Shown here one piece after another: positions 36,322 to 48,370 of a stretch of DNA of 64,000 nt. A program made the translations under genes and the position numbers. Positions within the stretch are counted from its first letter, which is position 1, and the number at the start of each line of letters is the position of its first letter. Source of the stretch: Riptortus pedestris (Eukaryota > Arthropoda > Insecta > Hemiptera > Alydidae); NCBI GenBank assembly GCA_019009955.1, contig CM032233.1, positions 66,191,501 through 66,255,500 of the forward strand, given 5' to 3'. Under the pieces are notes generated by a model. That model searched no databases, had not been told where the DNA came from, and saw nothing but the letters and a program-made list of their open reading frames with translations.

Positions 36322-36765
36322 ACTCTCTAGAGGTCGCAATTTTTGTTTGATCGTTACCAACCTCGATATTTATGTATTTTATTTATGTGTTTTATGCAAA
36401 AAGACAGATCAAGTTCGTTAATGGCAGAAATCGGACAAGTGGGAGGGGAGGGGTTTAGAGGGGGGGTTTTCGGAAATTCGAAATATCTCCGTTACCATAC
36501 GTCGGAGTAAACATTTCTATAGAACCAATCTTATTGCAAATTAAATTTACTATAAATATTGTTCTATACATTTATTCTCTATCTTGAATATTAACCGAGG
36601 TATTTGCATTGTTTTAAATGTGGGCGGATAACAGACGAGTGAGTTTTCCGCCAAAAGCTAGTTCGGCCGTTTCCGTAACTGTTCGGCTCTCGTATGGACA
36701 TTTTTCTATTGTATAACTTCACGTGGGAAATCTGTTTAGTTTACGCAGCCCCTGCGTGACGGACT
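36141..36765 (+). mobile_element. AB element copy 15 (near full length, cassette 1), 200 bp upstream of exon B
   Basis: A end GAAATTTCCCTTTAGAGAAATC, the CATCAATCCTACCCAGGAGA block, (TA)n(TG)n at 36264-36319, a decayed CTCTAGAGGTCGCAAT, the interior, cassette 1 (CCAAAAGCTAGTTCGGCCG, ACTGTTCGGCTCTCG), and the B end CACGTGGGAAATCTG, ACGCAGCCCCTGCGT, GACGGACT. It lies in the same orientation as the host gene. Confidence 0.85.
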
Positions 36766-36964
36766 TTTTAATCGTATTTACAGCATTTTGTATAGTATCC
36801 TTATTGTCTCTTTTGTCAGAGGTTTGATTATTACCTTTATTCTGTCAAGACGTTCATATGAAAACTATCTTGATGTGACGGACTTTTTTTTTCTGTGTCC
36901 TCAAGGTAAAACATTTTATATACATATGATGGGTATGTGATCCATTTTTTAAACTTTGTTCCAG

Positions 36965-37168
36965 GACGACCCAGGCCTCGAGTGATGTGGTACCTAGAGA
37001 ATGTTATGATTGACGACTCTTACGACCAGCGTTCCGACGGAGTAACGGTCAATCATCTGTCCTTCGAGAAGGTTAGCAGAGAGCATCTAAACACCCGACT
37101 CATATGCCAGGCTACCAACACCAACCTCATTCAACCAGCCACTAAAGTTGTTCGCCTCAATCTAAACT
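36965..37168 (+). CDS. Sidestep-family IgSF protein, exon B (rest of Ig domain 2)
   Basis: This 204-nt exon lies between TTTGTTCCAG (ends 36964) and the donor GTAAGG (37169), phase 1 in and phase 1 out. The first two bases complete a Gly codon with exon A. It reads RPRPRVMWYLENVMIDDSYD, then QRSDGVTVNHLSFEKVSREH, LNTRLICQATNTNLIQPATK and VVRLNLN. The Trp of the C-strand (VMWYL) and the Cys of the F-strand (RLICQAT) pair with the exon A Cys to complete the Ig fold. The GRPRPxVxWY and LxCQAxNxN phrases are conserved in Sidestep proteins. The open frame continues past the donor into the intron but loses all similarity. Confidence 0.93.
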
Positions 37169-37384
37169 GTAAGGAACATTCATTCATAAGTGAAATTACA
37201 ATAGCAATGACTTCCAGTATGCTGTTCAAAAACATATTAAAACATGTTTCCAAATACATAAGTCGAAGATATATAAGATCTGGGTTTGACTATGAATCCC
37301 CAATAAATCTCAGCAAACTCTTTAAAAAACAAATAAAAAATAAATAAATAAAAAAACTATATTATATTAACCAACGATATCATT

Positions 37385-37934
37385 CTTACTCTCAAATTGA
37401 CAATCGATACTCATACTTTTTCATTTGACAAAACTTTGCACATTGTGCGTTGCGAATTCTAATAATAGACAGATAGATAGGTTGATTTTATTGACTAATA
37501 CATATATATGGTGTTGTTATCTTTTTTTGGAGGTTTGGTCAATGTTGGTGAAAGAAACTTCTTAGTTTATGCCGATATTTCGAGAATTTTCTCTTCTTTA
37601 GGGCTGTAAAAATACAGTTGCTACTTTATAATATGGCACATTGTTGTTAAATTAGAGTGTAGCAGGAGGTGTTTATGCTATTTTTATTTACCAAGACTAA
37701 AGATACATAAAAATGTATATATGTATAGTAATTTTTAAGTTTCTTTAGTCTTGGTAAGTAAAAATAGCATAAACACCTCCTGTTACACTCTAATTTAACA
37801 ACAATGTGCAATATTATAAAGTAGCGCCAGTATTTTTACAGCCCTAAAGAAGAGAAAATAAAATTCTCGAAATATCGGCATAAACTAAGAAGTTTCTTTC
37901 ACCAACATTGACCAAACGTCCAAAAAAACGACAA

Positions 37935-37976
<42 letters not shown>

Positions 37977-38086
37977 CTCGATAAAGTCTATCTATCTATC
38001 TGTCTATTATTAGAATTCCTAACGCACAATGTGCAAAGTTTTGTCAATGAAAAAGTATGAGTATCGATTGTCAATTTGAGAGTAAG
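37385..38086. repeat. 700-bp near-palindrome made of two head-to-head Penelope-type tails
   Basis: The left arm 37385-37706 and right arm about 37739-38086 are reverse complements over more than 300 bp, with a central spacer of roughly 30 bp. Differences are mainly microsatellite length ((TA)n and TCTA repeats near 37940-38010). Each arm has the tail unit also found at 4057 and 43354, including a hammerhead-like region. Inverted terminal repeats are a known Penelope arrangement, and no ORF lies between the arms. Confidence 0.85.
37844..37880 (+). ncRNA. hammerhead-like motif (damaged), with mirror copy at 37571-37604
   Basis: CTAAAGA (37844-37850; the hammerhead box would be CTGANGA), a GAGAA/TTCTC stem (37852-37856 with 37864-37868) and GAAA (37869-37872), followed by TATCGGCATAAACTAAG. 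The mirror arm has the same bases on the minus strand. The G-to-A change in the first box should abolish ribozyme activity. Confidence 0.35.
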
Positions 38087-40529
38087 GCCCATTGGCTGAG
38101 TTTGGCCCATTTAGTGTTAGCAATCTTACTAATAATAAACACAGGAAATATACAAACACAGATGACATAATGATAGCCTACTATATACATAAAATAATAC
38201 ATTTTGTTTTTAAATAAATGTTTTTAAGTAGTACTTGAACTTCTAAAATTCTTTATAAACTTTATCTGATAAGTACTATTTATGCATTTTATTCAATTAT
38301 ACAATTATTTATTTGTTTTCTGTGAAGTGTAAATTGACTTTGTTGGACGTTTCAGTATTTAAGTTTTTAATAAACAAGATAATTGTATATACTATGTCCG
38401 TTGCCATGTTGCATACTGCTAAAAGGAATAAGTAAACAAAGTTCAGTTCATGAATGTCCTCAATGTGAAGAATATTTTACAGGGTCATTAAGTCATCACT
38501 TGTGGCTATAAACCTCTTCAAGTATTGCTCTCTATATCTGTACTGTGAAAATTGCAGTGATAAATGTTTTAATCCGTCCGATATAAATTCCTGGCAGCAT
38601 GCAAAAACCTCCCCGGGTTTTATTACTTTCATTTTTTTTATTGTGATACAGCTTCAAGTTATAATTATTTGAAATTCTCAGTTGGCTAATTAATCTTACT
38701 TTCTTCTTAACCACTTTGAATTTCAGATAATCTCCTAATAATCCTAATAATTCTGGCAATAAAAACAAAAAGTATCATTCAATTTTGTAAGAATGAATAA
38801 ATGTAGTTTTATTTTTGTTTTCTAGCTGTAAAAAAAACGACTAGTAACATATGTTTTAGGGTCTATTGGGAATTTTGCTTATTACTAATAATGAGCTGTA
38901 AAATCAAAACATTTTATATCATGCTAGTAAACAATGTTGGCAAAAACCAAAAATATATCTGGACAAATAAAGCAAATGAAATTAAAAATCAATAGGCAAT
39001 CTAATAAGCTAAAAACTAAATTCAAAATAATATAGTTAAGGGACAATTCATCTGAATTGATTTTTTTCATAAGCTAGAACTTTTTATTATATATAAAAAA
39101 ACTCAATTCTGAACGTAATTAACAGAAGAAAATATATAAAAGCCGAAAGAACATTCTCGTAATAATTGAAGAACGTGTTACTCACATAGTTCATATTTTA
39201 GCTTAGTTGAAAAGAATAACAAGAAGGCTAAAACAATGTATAATCTTTTTGGGAGCACCTGAAGCTCATGTATATTTTTACTTTAACACCCCAATCTTTC
39301 AAAGCTTCCAAAATACAGTATACTCGTAGTTAAAAATACGGAAAATTTAAAAATACGGCTTCGTCGAAATAATAAGTGTTCGTCTTCATTAGTTTTTTTT
39401 TTTATGGGGCTGGCACTGAGTGCATAAAAAGATATTTTCATTTAGTATTTATTTTATATATTTATTATTATAGATCGGCAGGAAATTCTGCGAACTAAAA
39501 GCTCACAATTACAACTGGCAAATCACTGTAGCGAGGAATTTCATAGAACTAATATTAATACTGTTCACTGAACATAGCATTTTTTTTTCTGGCATATTTA
39601 GACTTTTATCCCGTCAGATTTTTTGAAAAACGAGTTACTATTACACTTAATTGATGTTTCGTGCATAAAAAATAAAAAACTAGGAAACAGTTATCTCTGC
39701 TGTTTTATTCTGGAACTACCCTGAAAAATTGAAAAAAAGAAGTAATAAATTTCTTTTTAATAAAATTTATTGTTTACTTAGACATTTGACCGTTAAATTA
39801 TGCAATGAAATAACAGATGATTCGATTTATAAAATCTTTTACGTTCCTGTTCTTGAAGTAGATAAATTTACTTTTAGGAGTCCTGATGTTGATAAGGCTA
39901 AGTTGAATGAAAATGATGAATCCGTAAATGATAAACAATCAATGAGGCTATAATTTATATATTATGATTCACTATGTTTCCAAAGGCGTACAAAACTAGG
40001 GGTTTTTAAAAAACAATAATTATATAGTTAGGTTCTTAGAGTTCGCTTTCGTAGACAATGATGCGTGCAATTACTGAAATGAATGTGATATGTTTAAAGT
40101 TAGTTACTTCTCTTTCTGTTTTACTTCCTTCTACAATGTAAAGAAAGTATTTTAATCGTGAAAATTGTCGGTTTCAGATATTAACGGAATTACCCTTTTC
40201 GACTCTCTCAGAACTTATCTTGCATATACAGAATGACTTACCTTGCATTAACTCAAAAACGGCTCGCCTTAGACTATAGACATTTTTTATATGAGATTCT
40301 TGTAACGCCCAGTGGTGAACCTTCAAAAAAAATGTGCAGGGCCTTTTTTTTTTGTTATATATCATTAAAAGATATATAAATGTAGTTCTATAATTTTTTT
40401 TCTAGATACGTTGGAATGGAATTCACATTCAAATAAAATAATTTTATACTAAATGCAATCAAACATTTTTTTTATTCCACTTAAAAAGGGTACAATGAAG
40501 CCCCAAAAGGGGTGACTAGGTACATCACA
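38087..40529. other. intron B sequence, no exon seen
   Basis: AT-rich, apparently single-copy. The 74-codon frame at 39729-39953 has no recognisable domain or splice signals and is not called. Confidence 0.4.
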
Positions 40530-41172
<643 letters not shown>

Positions 41173-41316
41173 TTCCTATTCATAGTTATGTAGACTACCT
41201 ACTGGTTTGTAATTGGTCTACTAGTAGAACAAAGGTTGCTTTGTTTGCAAAGGCTACTTAATCTACTGTCTTGTCAAAAATTGTGTTGTTGTAACGTAAT
41301 TTTGTTTAATTTTCAG

Positions 41317-41468
41317 TGAAACCCATATCTGTGGAGATAATGAACAAAGAAAGGCACATATCGGCAGACAAAAGGTACGAAGTGGAATGCCAGGCAACTG
41401 GATCGAGACCAGTAGCTGTGATCACCTGGTGGAAGGGGAGTAGGCAGATGAAGAAGATAGCCAAAAAT
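41317..41468 (+). CDS. Sidestep-family IgSF protein, exon C (first half of Ig domain 3)
   Basis: This 152-nt exon lies between TTTTCAG (ends 41316) and the donor GTAAGT (41469), phase 1 in and phase 0 out. It reads KPISVEIMNKERHISADKRY, EVECQATGSRPVAVITWWKG, SRQMKKIAKN. EVECQATGSRP supplies the B-strand Cys, and ITWWKG the C-strand Trp, of the third Ig domain. The phrase CQxxGSRPxxxxxWWK is characteristic of Sidestep-type proteins. The T left by exon B plus TG at the start give a Leu codon, so the spliced frame is continuous. This exon splits the Ig domain in phase 0, unlike the domain-border phase 1 introns on either side. Confidence 0.93.
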
Positions 41469-41597
41469 GTAAGTACCCCCTTATTCCTTTAAAAAAAAAA
41501 AAAAAAATTATAAAATAATTTATAAATAATCTCATGCCTATACGCCAATATATACGTTATACTAATGTTACAATCACATACTTTTTAAGAGAAACTT

Positions 41598-42450
41598 TTT
41601 TTTTCTCTTCATATGAGGATTTTTTATTTGAATACATGTTCCATTGCCACATGGCATATTACATGTATTATTATGTTTAAATACATTTTTACAATATATA
41701 CTGTTTAATGGGTGATGACCATATAATCAAATATAATAAAATATATAAAATGGAATAATATAAAAATAAATAAATAAAAGAAAGTATACCAAAAAAAGAA
41801 AACAAAATAAAATAATGGAATAAGCAAGATATACAATATATACACGTTAATCATTTGTCTACTCAAATATAATATACAAAAAAAATAATAATGAAATAAA
41901 ATATTAAAATAAGTAAGATAATTACAAATAAAATTAATAATTGAAATGAAAAAATAAATAAATAAAATAAGAACAAAAAAAAAAACTATTAAAGTTAAAC
42001 TCAACTGATGTTTAATTTACGAGTCTATGTAAGGTAAATATATTGAATTATAATTTCCATTCCTCACAATCAACTATACATTCTAATGTGTTTTTACTAC
42101 ATCCATATCTATACTTTTGATAAACTTTATAAGTTCTTTATTATATTTTTTAAATATAATATGAGGTCCTATTAAAATTATGTTGATTATTAAATTTGAA
42201 CTATTTTGATTAAATGTTGAACAGACATAAAGTATATGTAAAAACGTTTGTGTTGTCTGTGAGTTGCAAGTACATTTGTCATTGTCTTGAATTTTAAATC
42301 ATGTTAAATAATGTCCTGTCTGTCCATGTTCCGTTAGAAATTGTGTTCATTTGTGATGTTGACTCTTAATTGTGTTGTAAGTAATATTTGGTATGTATTG
42401 ATGTAAGCTGTATGATTTGTTAAATGTCGTCCATTCTCTGTTCCACTTAT
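41598..42450 (-). pseudogene. LINE 3' end, third copy
   Basis: Homologous to 17019-17840: the shared plus-strand blocks are GAATACATGTTCCATTGCCA, GAGTCTATGTAAGGTAAATA, AATGTCCTGTCTGTCC and CGTCCATTCTCTGTTCCACT. A T-run at 41598-41608 marks the poly(A) end. Coding traces (DKCTC, TEHGQTGH region) are broken by deletions, including loss of the GGNWPEPP segment near 42165. Confidence 0.7.
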
Positions 42451-43287
42451 GTAAATAATAGAGACTTATTAATCTAATTAAAAGAAAAACAAAAAAAAAA
42501 AAAAAACGCTCTCACTAAACCGAGTCCCAAAACATAAATCCTAGTATAAATGGGACAAACCCTTTTAAAACTAACTTTTCTTGAGATTAATAAGGTATTT
42601 TATTAATGCCGTTTTCTACTTGAGAAGAAATTTCATACAGTGCACCACACTCTAAAAACAAAATTATGAATCGTATTTGTTGTGTAAAGATATTTCTAAA
42701 TTCAATTGGTAAGACTTGGGGCTACAACACGTAATTCTTATGAAAATTCACAATTTTTGCGATCATAAATAATAATGTAAGTTTTTTTCCCCTAAATTAA
42801 GGGAATTTTATGGTCATAATCCAGTAAACCCTTTGATTCGATGCACTGATGATTTCGAAATATGCAATAATCATAAGAGAATATAAAATTTAATATAAAA
42901 AAAAAATCGTATGCATACATTTGCTCTTGGATAAAACACAGAAGCATTTTTTCCCCTTAAAGCTGAACAAAATTACAGAATATGTTATTGCTTCTCGTCT
43001 GATAGTTCGTCGTATTTAGACACTTCCAGTCCAATTTTTATTGATTAACAGTAGAGACAGCTCATTTGTATGTAAAAATGCTTACTTATGGACACCTAAA
43101 ACACTTCTGTATGTTTTTTTACTCACAATAGTGAGTAACAACATTTATATTAACAACAGTTATATTAACAACCTTATGATTTGGAGGTTTCATCTTGAGT
43201 TAATTTTTTTGTTCCTCCCAAATGTCTACATAGCTCTAAGAAACCGAAGATTTTATTATTGGCGTTGCGAAATTGTTTTTCATTCTC
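42451..43287. other. intron C sequence, no exon seen
   Basis: AT-rich. The frame at 43041-43430 runs through a CA microsatellite and is not supported. Confidence 0.4.
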
Positions 43288-43289
43288 CA

Positions 43290-43308
43290 CACGCGCGCGC
43301 GTGCGTAA

Positions 43309-43339
<31 letters not shown>

Positions 43340-43350
43340 CACACACATAT
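43290..43350. repeat. (CG)n/(CA)n microsatellite
   Basis: CGCGCGCGTGCG followed by (AC)n up to about 43348, directly beside a Penelope-type tail. Confidence 0.9.
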
Positions 43351-43353
43351 ATA

Positions 43354-43382
43354 TTTCGATCATTTTATTTTCTCTTCATCAG
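43354..43382 (-). ncRNA. hammerhead-like motif with intact core boxes
   Basis: On the minus strand, CTGATGA (43382-43376) and GAAA (43357-43354) are both present. The sequence between them has lost the GAGAA/TTCTC pairing because the second arm reads GATC. Core boxes are preserved but stem II is not. Confidence 0.35.
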
Positions 43383-43856
43383 GGCTGTAAAAATACAGGT
43401 TTACTTTATAATATTGCACATTGTTGTTAATTAGAGTGTAACAGGATGTATTTATGCTATTTTTACTTACCAAGACTACAGATACTTAAAAACTACTATA
43501 CATATTGCACTAGAGTTACTGGATACAGTAACCTTCCCTGGTCTGTTTACATTGAGCAGGGCCACAGCCTTATGTTTCTGAATATCTACAGTATATTGTC
43601 TTATGTTTCTTGAACTATATTATAATTATTATTCTAGCTATTATATTATGTTGGAACTATTGTTACGTGTTATTACAATTATTGTTATATTTTATTAAAG
43701 CTATATTCCTATTATATGAAAGCTATTGTTATTGTTATTTTATTATGTTACAACTGTTATTGTTATGTGTTATTACAATTATTGTTGTATTATGACCAAA
43801 CCTCCAAAAAAAAACAACACCATATATAAATATAACCTGGTCGAAAACATCAATAC

Positions 43857-43860
<4 letters not shown>
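43354..43860 (-). mobile_element. Penelope-type tail, third locus
   Basis: The minus-strand tail (AGCCCTGATGAAGAGAAAAT at 43384-43365) and the AACAATAATTGTAATAACAC repeats are the reverse complement of 3180-4100. The right edge (43793 onward, GACCAAACCTCC...CAACACCATAT) is in plus orientation, as in the 4117 copy, so the locus is a rearranged inverted form. A (TA)n run of about 62 bp follows (43858-43919). Confidence 0.5.
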
Positions 43861-43919
<59 letters not shown>

Positions 43920-43922
<3 letters not shown>

Positions 43923-44587
43923 GAAACACAGCGTCTACATGCATTTGCTATTTCGATTATTATTATTATTATATAGCAACTCAAATTATATGTATCAAAA
44001 TAAAAATCTATTTCCTTTTACTTTTGTCAAGTATCTGAATACAAAAAAAGGCTATAACTTGGATCATCGGGAGTCCAATACACTTCTCCTGCCTGAAAGA
44101 CTTGTTGTTCAGTTATATCTTAACAAATTTATTTTATTTTTGAAACCCATATCTTTACACATCTTGCCTCCCCTGAGAAATTTAATATTGTCAGTAAACA
44201 TCCTGTCTATCATTACGAATAATCCAAGTGAAAGAAACGCAACCCAGAAACAACGTGGCTTAGCTCTCTGATTCACATTAATCTCTGTTAGCTGATCCGT
44301 CTCCATTACCTGACGTCCTCTTTGTTCTTGGCCTTTTGTTAAAATGCCCCACGGCTCTGTTCTCACGTGTTTATTTTAATTACACGTCTCTTCTACATCC
44401 ACCCTACTTGGAAACTAGCAAGGTCCTTTGAAATATTTTATGCTATAACAACTTAATACATGGAATTAGTTTTGAGATAAACTTTAAATGTAGGAAGACC
44501 GAGGTTCCAAGGAGCATTATTGATTCCTCCCCTAAAATTTTGTTTTACTAAAATAAATCAGCTTTTGCATAATATTTTAGTACTATC
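43920..44587. other. intron C sequence, no exon seen
   Basis: Follows the TA microsatellite. Open frames here extend out of the repeat and have no recognisable domain. Confidence 0.4.
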
Positions 44588-45420
44588 ATTGGCTAAAGTG
44601 TATTTTAGTCCCACCCCCCCCCTAAGCCGCCATCTTGTTACGTCACTGTCCGACGTCTTGTTTTTTGATTGTATCGTCTAAGGATCCAACAAATTAGGTG
44701 AGTTAAAATAATTTAAGTTAAAATTAAAATTCCCACCCTCGGTGTAAACCACCAATGGCGTATCTTGGAAATTTTAAAGTGTTAAAAAAGATAAAGTTAG
44801 AAAAACAAAACCCCAACCTCGGTGTAAACCACCGATGGCGTATCTTGGAAATTTTAAAGTGTTAAAAAAGATAAAGTTAGAAAAACAAAACCCCACCCTC
44901 GGTGTAAACCATTGATGTCGTATCTTGGAAATTTTAAAGTGTTAAAAAAGATAAAGTTAGAAAAACAAAACCCCACCCTCGGTGTAAACCACCGATGGCG
45001 TATCTTGGAAATTTTAAAGTGTTAAAAAAGATAAGTTAGAAAAAAAAACCTCCACCCTCGGTGTAAACCACCGATGGCGTATTTTGGAAATTTTAGTGTT
45101 AAAAAAAATAAAGTTAGAAAAAAAACCCCACCCTCGGTGTAAACCACCGATGGCGTATCTTGGAAATTTTAAAGTGTTAAAAAAGATAAAGTTAGAAAAA
45201 AAAAACCTCCACCCTCGGTGAAAACCACCGATGGCGTATTTTGGAAATTTTAGTGTTAAAAAAAATAAAGTTAGAAAAAAAACCCCACCCTCGGTGTAAA
45301 CCACCGATGGCGTGTTTTGGAAATTTTAAAGTGTTTAAAAGGTAAAGTTAGAAAAACAAAATGGCCGCCGTCGTCATCGTGCGTCACCAAGGAGGGGACT
45401 AAAATACACTTTCACCCAAT
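44588..45420. mobile_element. MITE with 25-bp inverted ends and an internal tandem array
   Basis: The left end ATTGGCTAAAGTGTATTTTA-GTCCC (44588-44612) matches the reverse complement of the right end (45396-45420) with one small indel. Just inside are a C-run/G-run pair and related GTTACGTCACTG / GCGTCACCAAGG sub-ends. The interior is almost entirely the 80-bp tandem array. No transposase is present. The flanking ATCATTGG/CCAATCAT symmetry makes the exact target duplication unclear. Confidence 0.7.
44731..45352. repeat. 80-bp tandem repeat, 8 copies, inside the MITE
   Basis: GGTGTAAACC (or GGTGAAAACC) recurs at 44741, 44821, 44901, 44981, 45060, 45136, 45217 and 45293. Each unit has ACCGATGGCGTATCTTGG and AAAGATAAAGTTAGAAA. 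TCGGTG and CACCGA within each unit can pair around TAAAC. The minus-strand frame at 45014-45304 is just this repeat translated and is not a gene. Confidence 0.95.
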
Positions 45421-46124
45421 CATTTATTTTCCTCTAAAAAGTTAGTTATTTAAAAACTCAAAATATTTAATTTTTTTATTTGTGTTTTTTAAAAAAGTCA
45501 ACGCCGTTTTCTGACTGGATTTAAGCTATTTTGACATTTTTATTTTATTCTGTATTCCTATTTACTAAACAGTTTATACTCCTTTTTTCATTGGGTTCAT
45601 AAATAAGAATTTTTAATAGTTGTTATCAAAAGTATTCGTCGTGCTTATGTCTGGGTAGTTGGAACTAGGAGCGAATGTGCAGTTGCCCAGCCCCTAGTAA
45701 ATAGTGAACCTCCACTCTTTCAAAGCTGTTCTGAAAATACAATAATACTTGAAATAACAATAACTACACAGTAATAAGAGCATGAATCAAAAACTGATGT
45801 TTGGCTTCGGGCTTGTGATAAAGTCTTAATTCACTCAATTTGGATCCACCTGGCTAGTGTGCTATTGTCTCCTTACACAAAACAATATCAGGAACCAAAC
45901 CCTTTCTAAACTTCCTAGAGCAATTGATCGAGTTAATTTTCAGTTTGAATGGTTAGATATTTTTCTTATGTTGTTTTATTGAAAAGGAATAAATTTAAAG
46001 CAGGCTCTTATATTTCAATAACTGAAAAATGCATAACTTGCTCGTAATGGTTTGTACATACAGTTCATTATTAATATGAACTGTATTTTTTTTTTAAATT
46101 TTAACCTGACCAATTTTCGCTGCA

Positions 46125-46186
<62 letters not shown>

Positions 46187-46828
46187 TTTATACACCGGGT
46201 AATTTGTCTCGAGAACAGGACCAATTTTCCCATTGCCTTCTGCATCAGACCATCCAGTAATAAAGGCATCACGAAGAAAATTCCAGTAACGCCAGTAATG
46301 GTACTAATGGAGAAAATTCTATTCAAGGCCAGAGTTGTTAGATTGATTAGATGTTAGATTGTTAGAGCCATCCCTACGTAACATGTAGCCTGCATAAACT
46401 GGTAATGATAGACATTAGCCAGTATAAGTATGCGGACTACAAGTTTTAATCAACCCTCCAGTCTTGCCCCCCTTACACGTTGTAAGGGAGAATATGCACA
46501 AGGAGGTTTTATATATATATATATATAGACACACACACACTTGAAAAATGATACATTTTTGACATTAAAGAACTGCCAAAACTGTTGTTCCCATCGCCTA
46601 ATCCAAGCCCTGGGTCTCTGCCGCTAATAACAGTTGATTTTTTGGCTATTGGTTGATATTAGTGAGCTTGTACACTTTGGCGGAAAAACTGTTTTTTTTT
46701 TATGATTAATATTGTCCACAATTATGTTTAATATAATTTGAAAAGAGTATTTTCAACTCTTAAATGTTTATTCTGTTGCCCTCTACTAAACTTCCAGCTA
46801 CCTGTTTCAAGGCAGTATATGTAAAAAA
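45421..46828. other. intron C sequence with (TA)n at 46125-46183, no exon seen
   Basis: The TA run here is not flanked by AB blocks. The minus-strand frame at 46190-46326 has a hydrophobic stretch (GIFFVMPLLLDGLM) but no splice borders or recognised family. Confidence 0.4.
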
Positions 46829-47267
46829 AGTCCGTCACGCAGGGGCTGCGTAAACTAAGCAGATTTCCCACGTGAAGTTTTACAATAGAGAAATTTCACG
46901 AGAGCCGAAGAGTTAAGAAAACGGCCGACCTAGCTTTAGGCGGTAAACTCACTCTCATCTGTTATTCGCCCCGATTTCATAAAATTGCAAATATCTCGGT
47001 TAATATGCAAGATAGAGAATAAATGTATATAACAATATTTATAGTAAATTTAATTTGCAATAAGATTGATTCTATACAATTTTTCGATCCGATGTATAGT
47101 AACGGAAATATTTCAAATTTTAGAAAATCCTTCCCTCTAAACCCCCCGCCCTTCCACTAGTCCGATTGCAGCCATAAACGAACTTGATCTTTCTTTTTAC
47201 ATAAAACGACTAAATATCGAGTTTGGTAACGATCAAACAAAAATTGCGACCGCTAGAGCGGTAACAG

Positions 47268-47318
<51 letters not shown>

Positions 47319-47441
47319 GTTTTGAACGGACCTCATTTTCTTCATCTACTAGGTAGGATCGATGGACATTTGAAGAAAAATGTCGAAAATACCATCATGA
47401 GTACAACCTCAATAGCTGATTTCCCTTAAGGGAGATCTGCT
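46829..47441 (-). mobile_element. AB element copy 18 (complete reference copy, cassette 1)
   Basis: Both ends are intact: AGTCCGTCACGCAGGGGCTG, AGCAGATTTCCCACGTGAAG, cassette 1 (decayed to ACCTAGCTTTAGGCGGTAAA), interior, ACCGCTAGAGCGGT, (TA)n 47272-47310, GGACCTCATTTTCTTC, GATCGATGGACATTTG, GATTTCCCTTAAGGGAGATC and CTGCT at 47441. At about 613 bp it is a good reference for the short full-length form. Confidence 0.88.
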
Positions 47442-48370
47442 AAAATGGCATGCTGAATGTGGCATGATAATGGTGGACTCACTTTTCTGACTTTTTAGAT
47501 TTTTGTGACAAAAATGTATTACAATAAGTATTATATGAAACAATTCATCTCGATAATGATTAGGTGTTCAATAAAACACTTAATCAGTAATAATAAACTT
47601 CTTAAAAAACAGACAAAATAGTCCAAATATTCGGTATATATAATTGTAATAATATTAAAAATGTTTTGTTTTTTTCTGTTCTTCTGGCTCACAAAAGATA
47701 TTTCAATGAAAGATTTACTTGATCATTCTGGTAATGTTTTGGGGTTGCTGGATGAGAATATAAACAGTTGAGTAAGATGGGAATTTTTCTTTCAGATTAG
47801 TCTTAATATAAGTGAAATTAAAGTTTAGATTTGAACGTATGATGATTTGATTTCAATAAAATTTGCCAATAAAGAAATGTCAGTATGCCATAAAACATGA
47901 CAAACTGTTACAATGAATAAGTGTTTATATAGTGGCATTCATTATATATTTAGTTTTACGAAAGAATATGTATATTATTGATGTATGTGTAATATAATTT
48001 ATTTTATTTTAATTCTATGCCAGCGAATTTTTGTTAAATAAATGTATTTGGTATTCAGATAAATTTAGGGCAATATTTGCCGAAATGAAGGTACTTAACG
48101 GGCCATTCTATTGCTGTTGGAAGCATGCATTGTGCCAAGTGGGTAGGTTTAGGCAGGTGATTGCCATCTCTCGAGTGGCTCTCGGTGCTCATGGTGACAG
48201 CTGAATGAAAATATGACAATATTATTTGTTTCCACTCCCCAAACTATTTCACGTGGGATATGCTATCATTCAATCCTTCGCGTAAAGACCTTAGGAATAA
48301 AATTACTTAAAAATTGTTTGAAATAAATTTAGCTTCTTTGACAACATTTAATACTTATATTAGTCCAAAA
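47442..48370. other. intron C sequence, no exon seen
   Basis: AT-rich, with a less AT-rich single-copy-looking stretch at 48085-48210. No exon or repeat was recognised. Confidence 0.4.

Noticed and set aside
37169..37347. Extension of the exon B reading frame beyond 37168
   Set aside because: Similarity to Sidestep proteins ends exactly at a good GTAAGG donor, and exon C continues in phase.
39729..39953. A 74-codon plus-strand frame with a charged C-terminus
   Set aside because: No recognisable domain and no splice signals, inside an intron. Such a length can arise by chance over this much sequence.
43726..44271. A 181-codon open frame
   Set aside because: It runs through a (TA)n microsatellite (Tyr-Ile repeats) and Penelope-type tail sequence. 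No domain is recognisable outside the repeat.
45014..45304. A minus-strand frame with a repeating GGFHRGW-type phrase
   Set aside because: It is the 80-bp tandem repeat read in one frame. Period shifts break it, so no selection on a protein is evident.
46015..46326. A minus-strand frame with a hydrophobic segment (GIFFVMPLLLDGLM)
   Set aside because: It passes into a (TA)n tract, and no family, start context or splice borders could be recognised.
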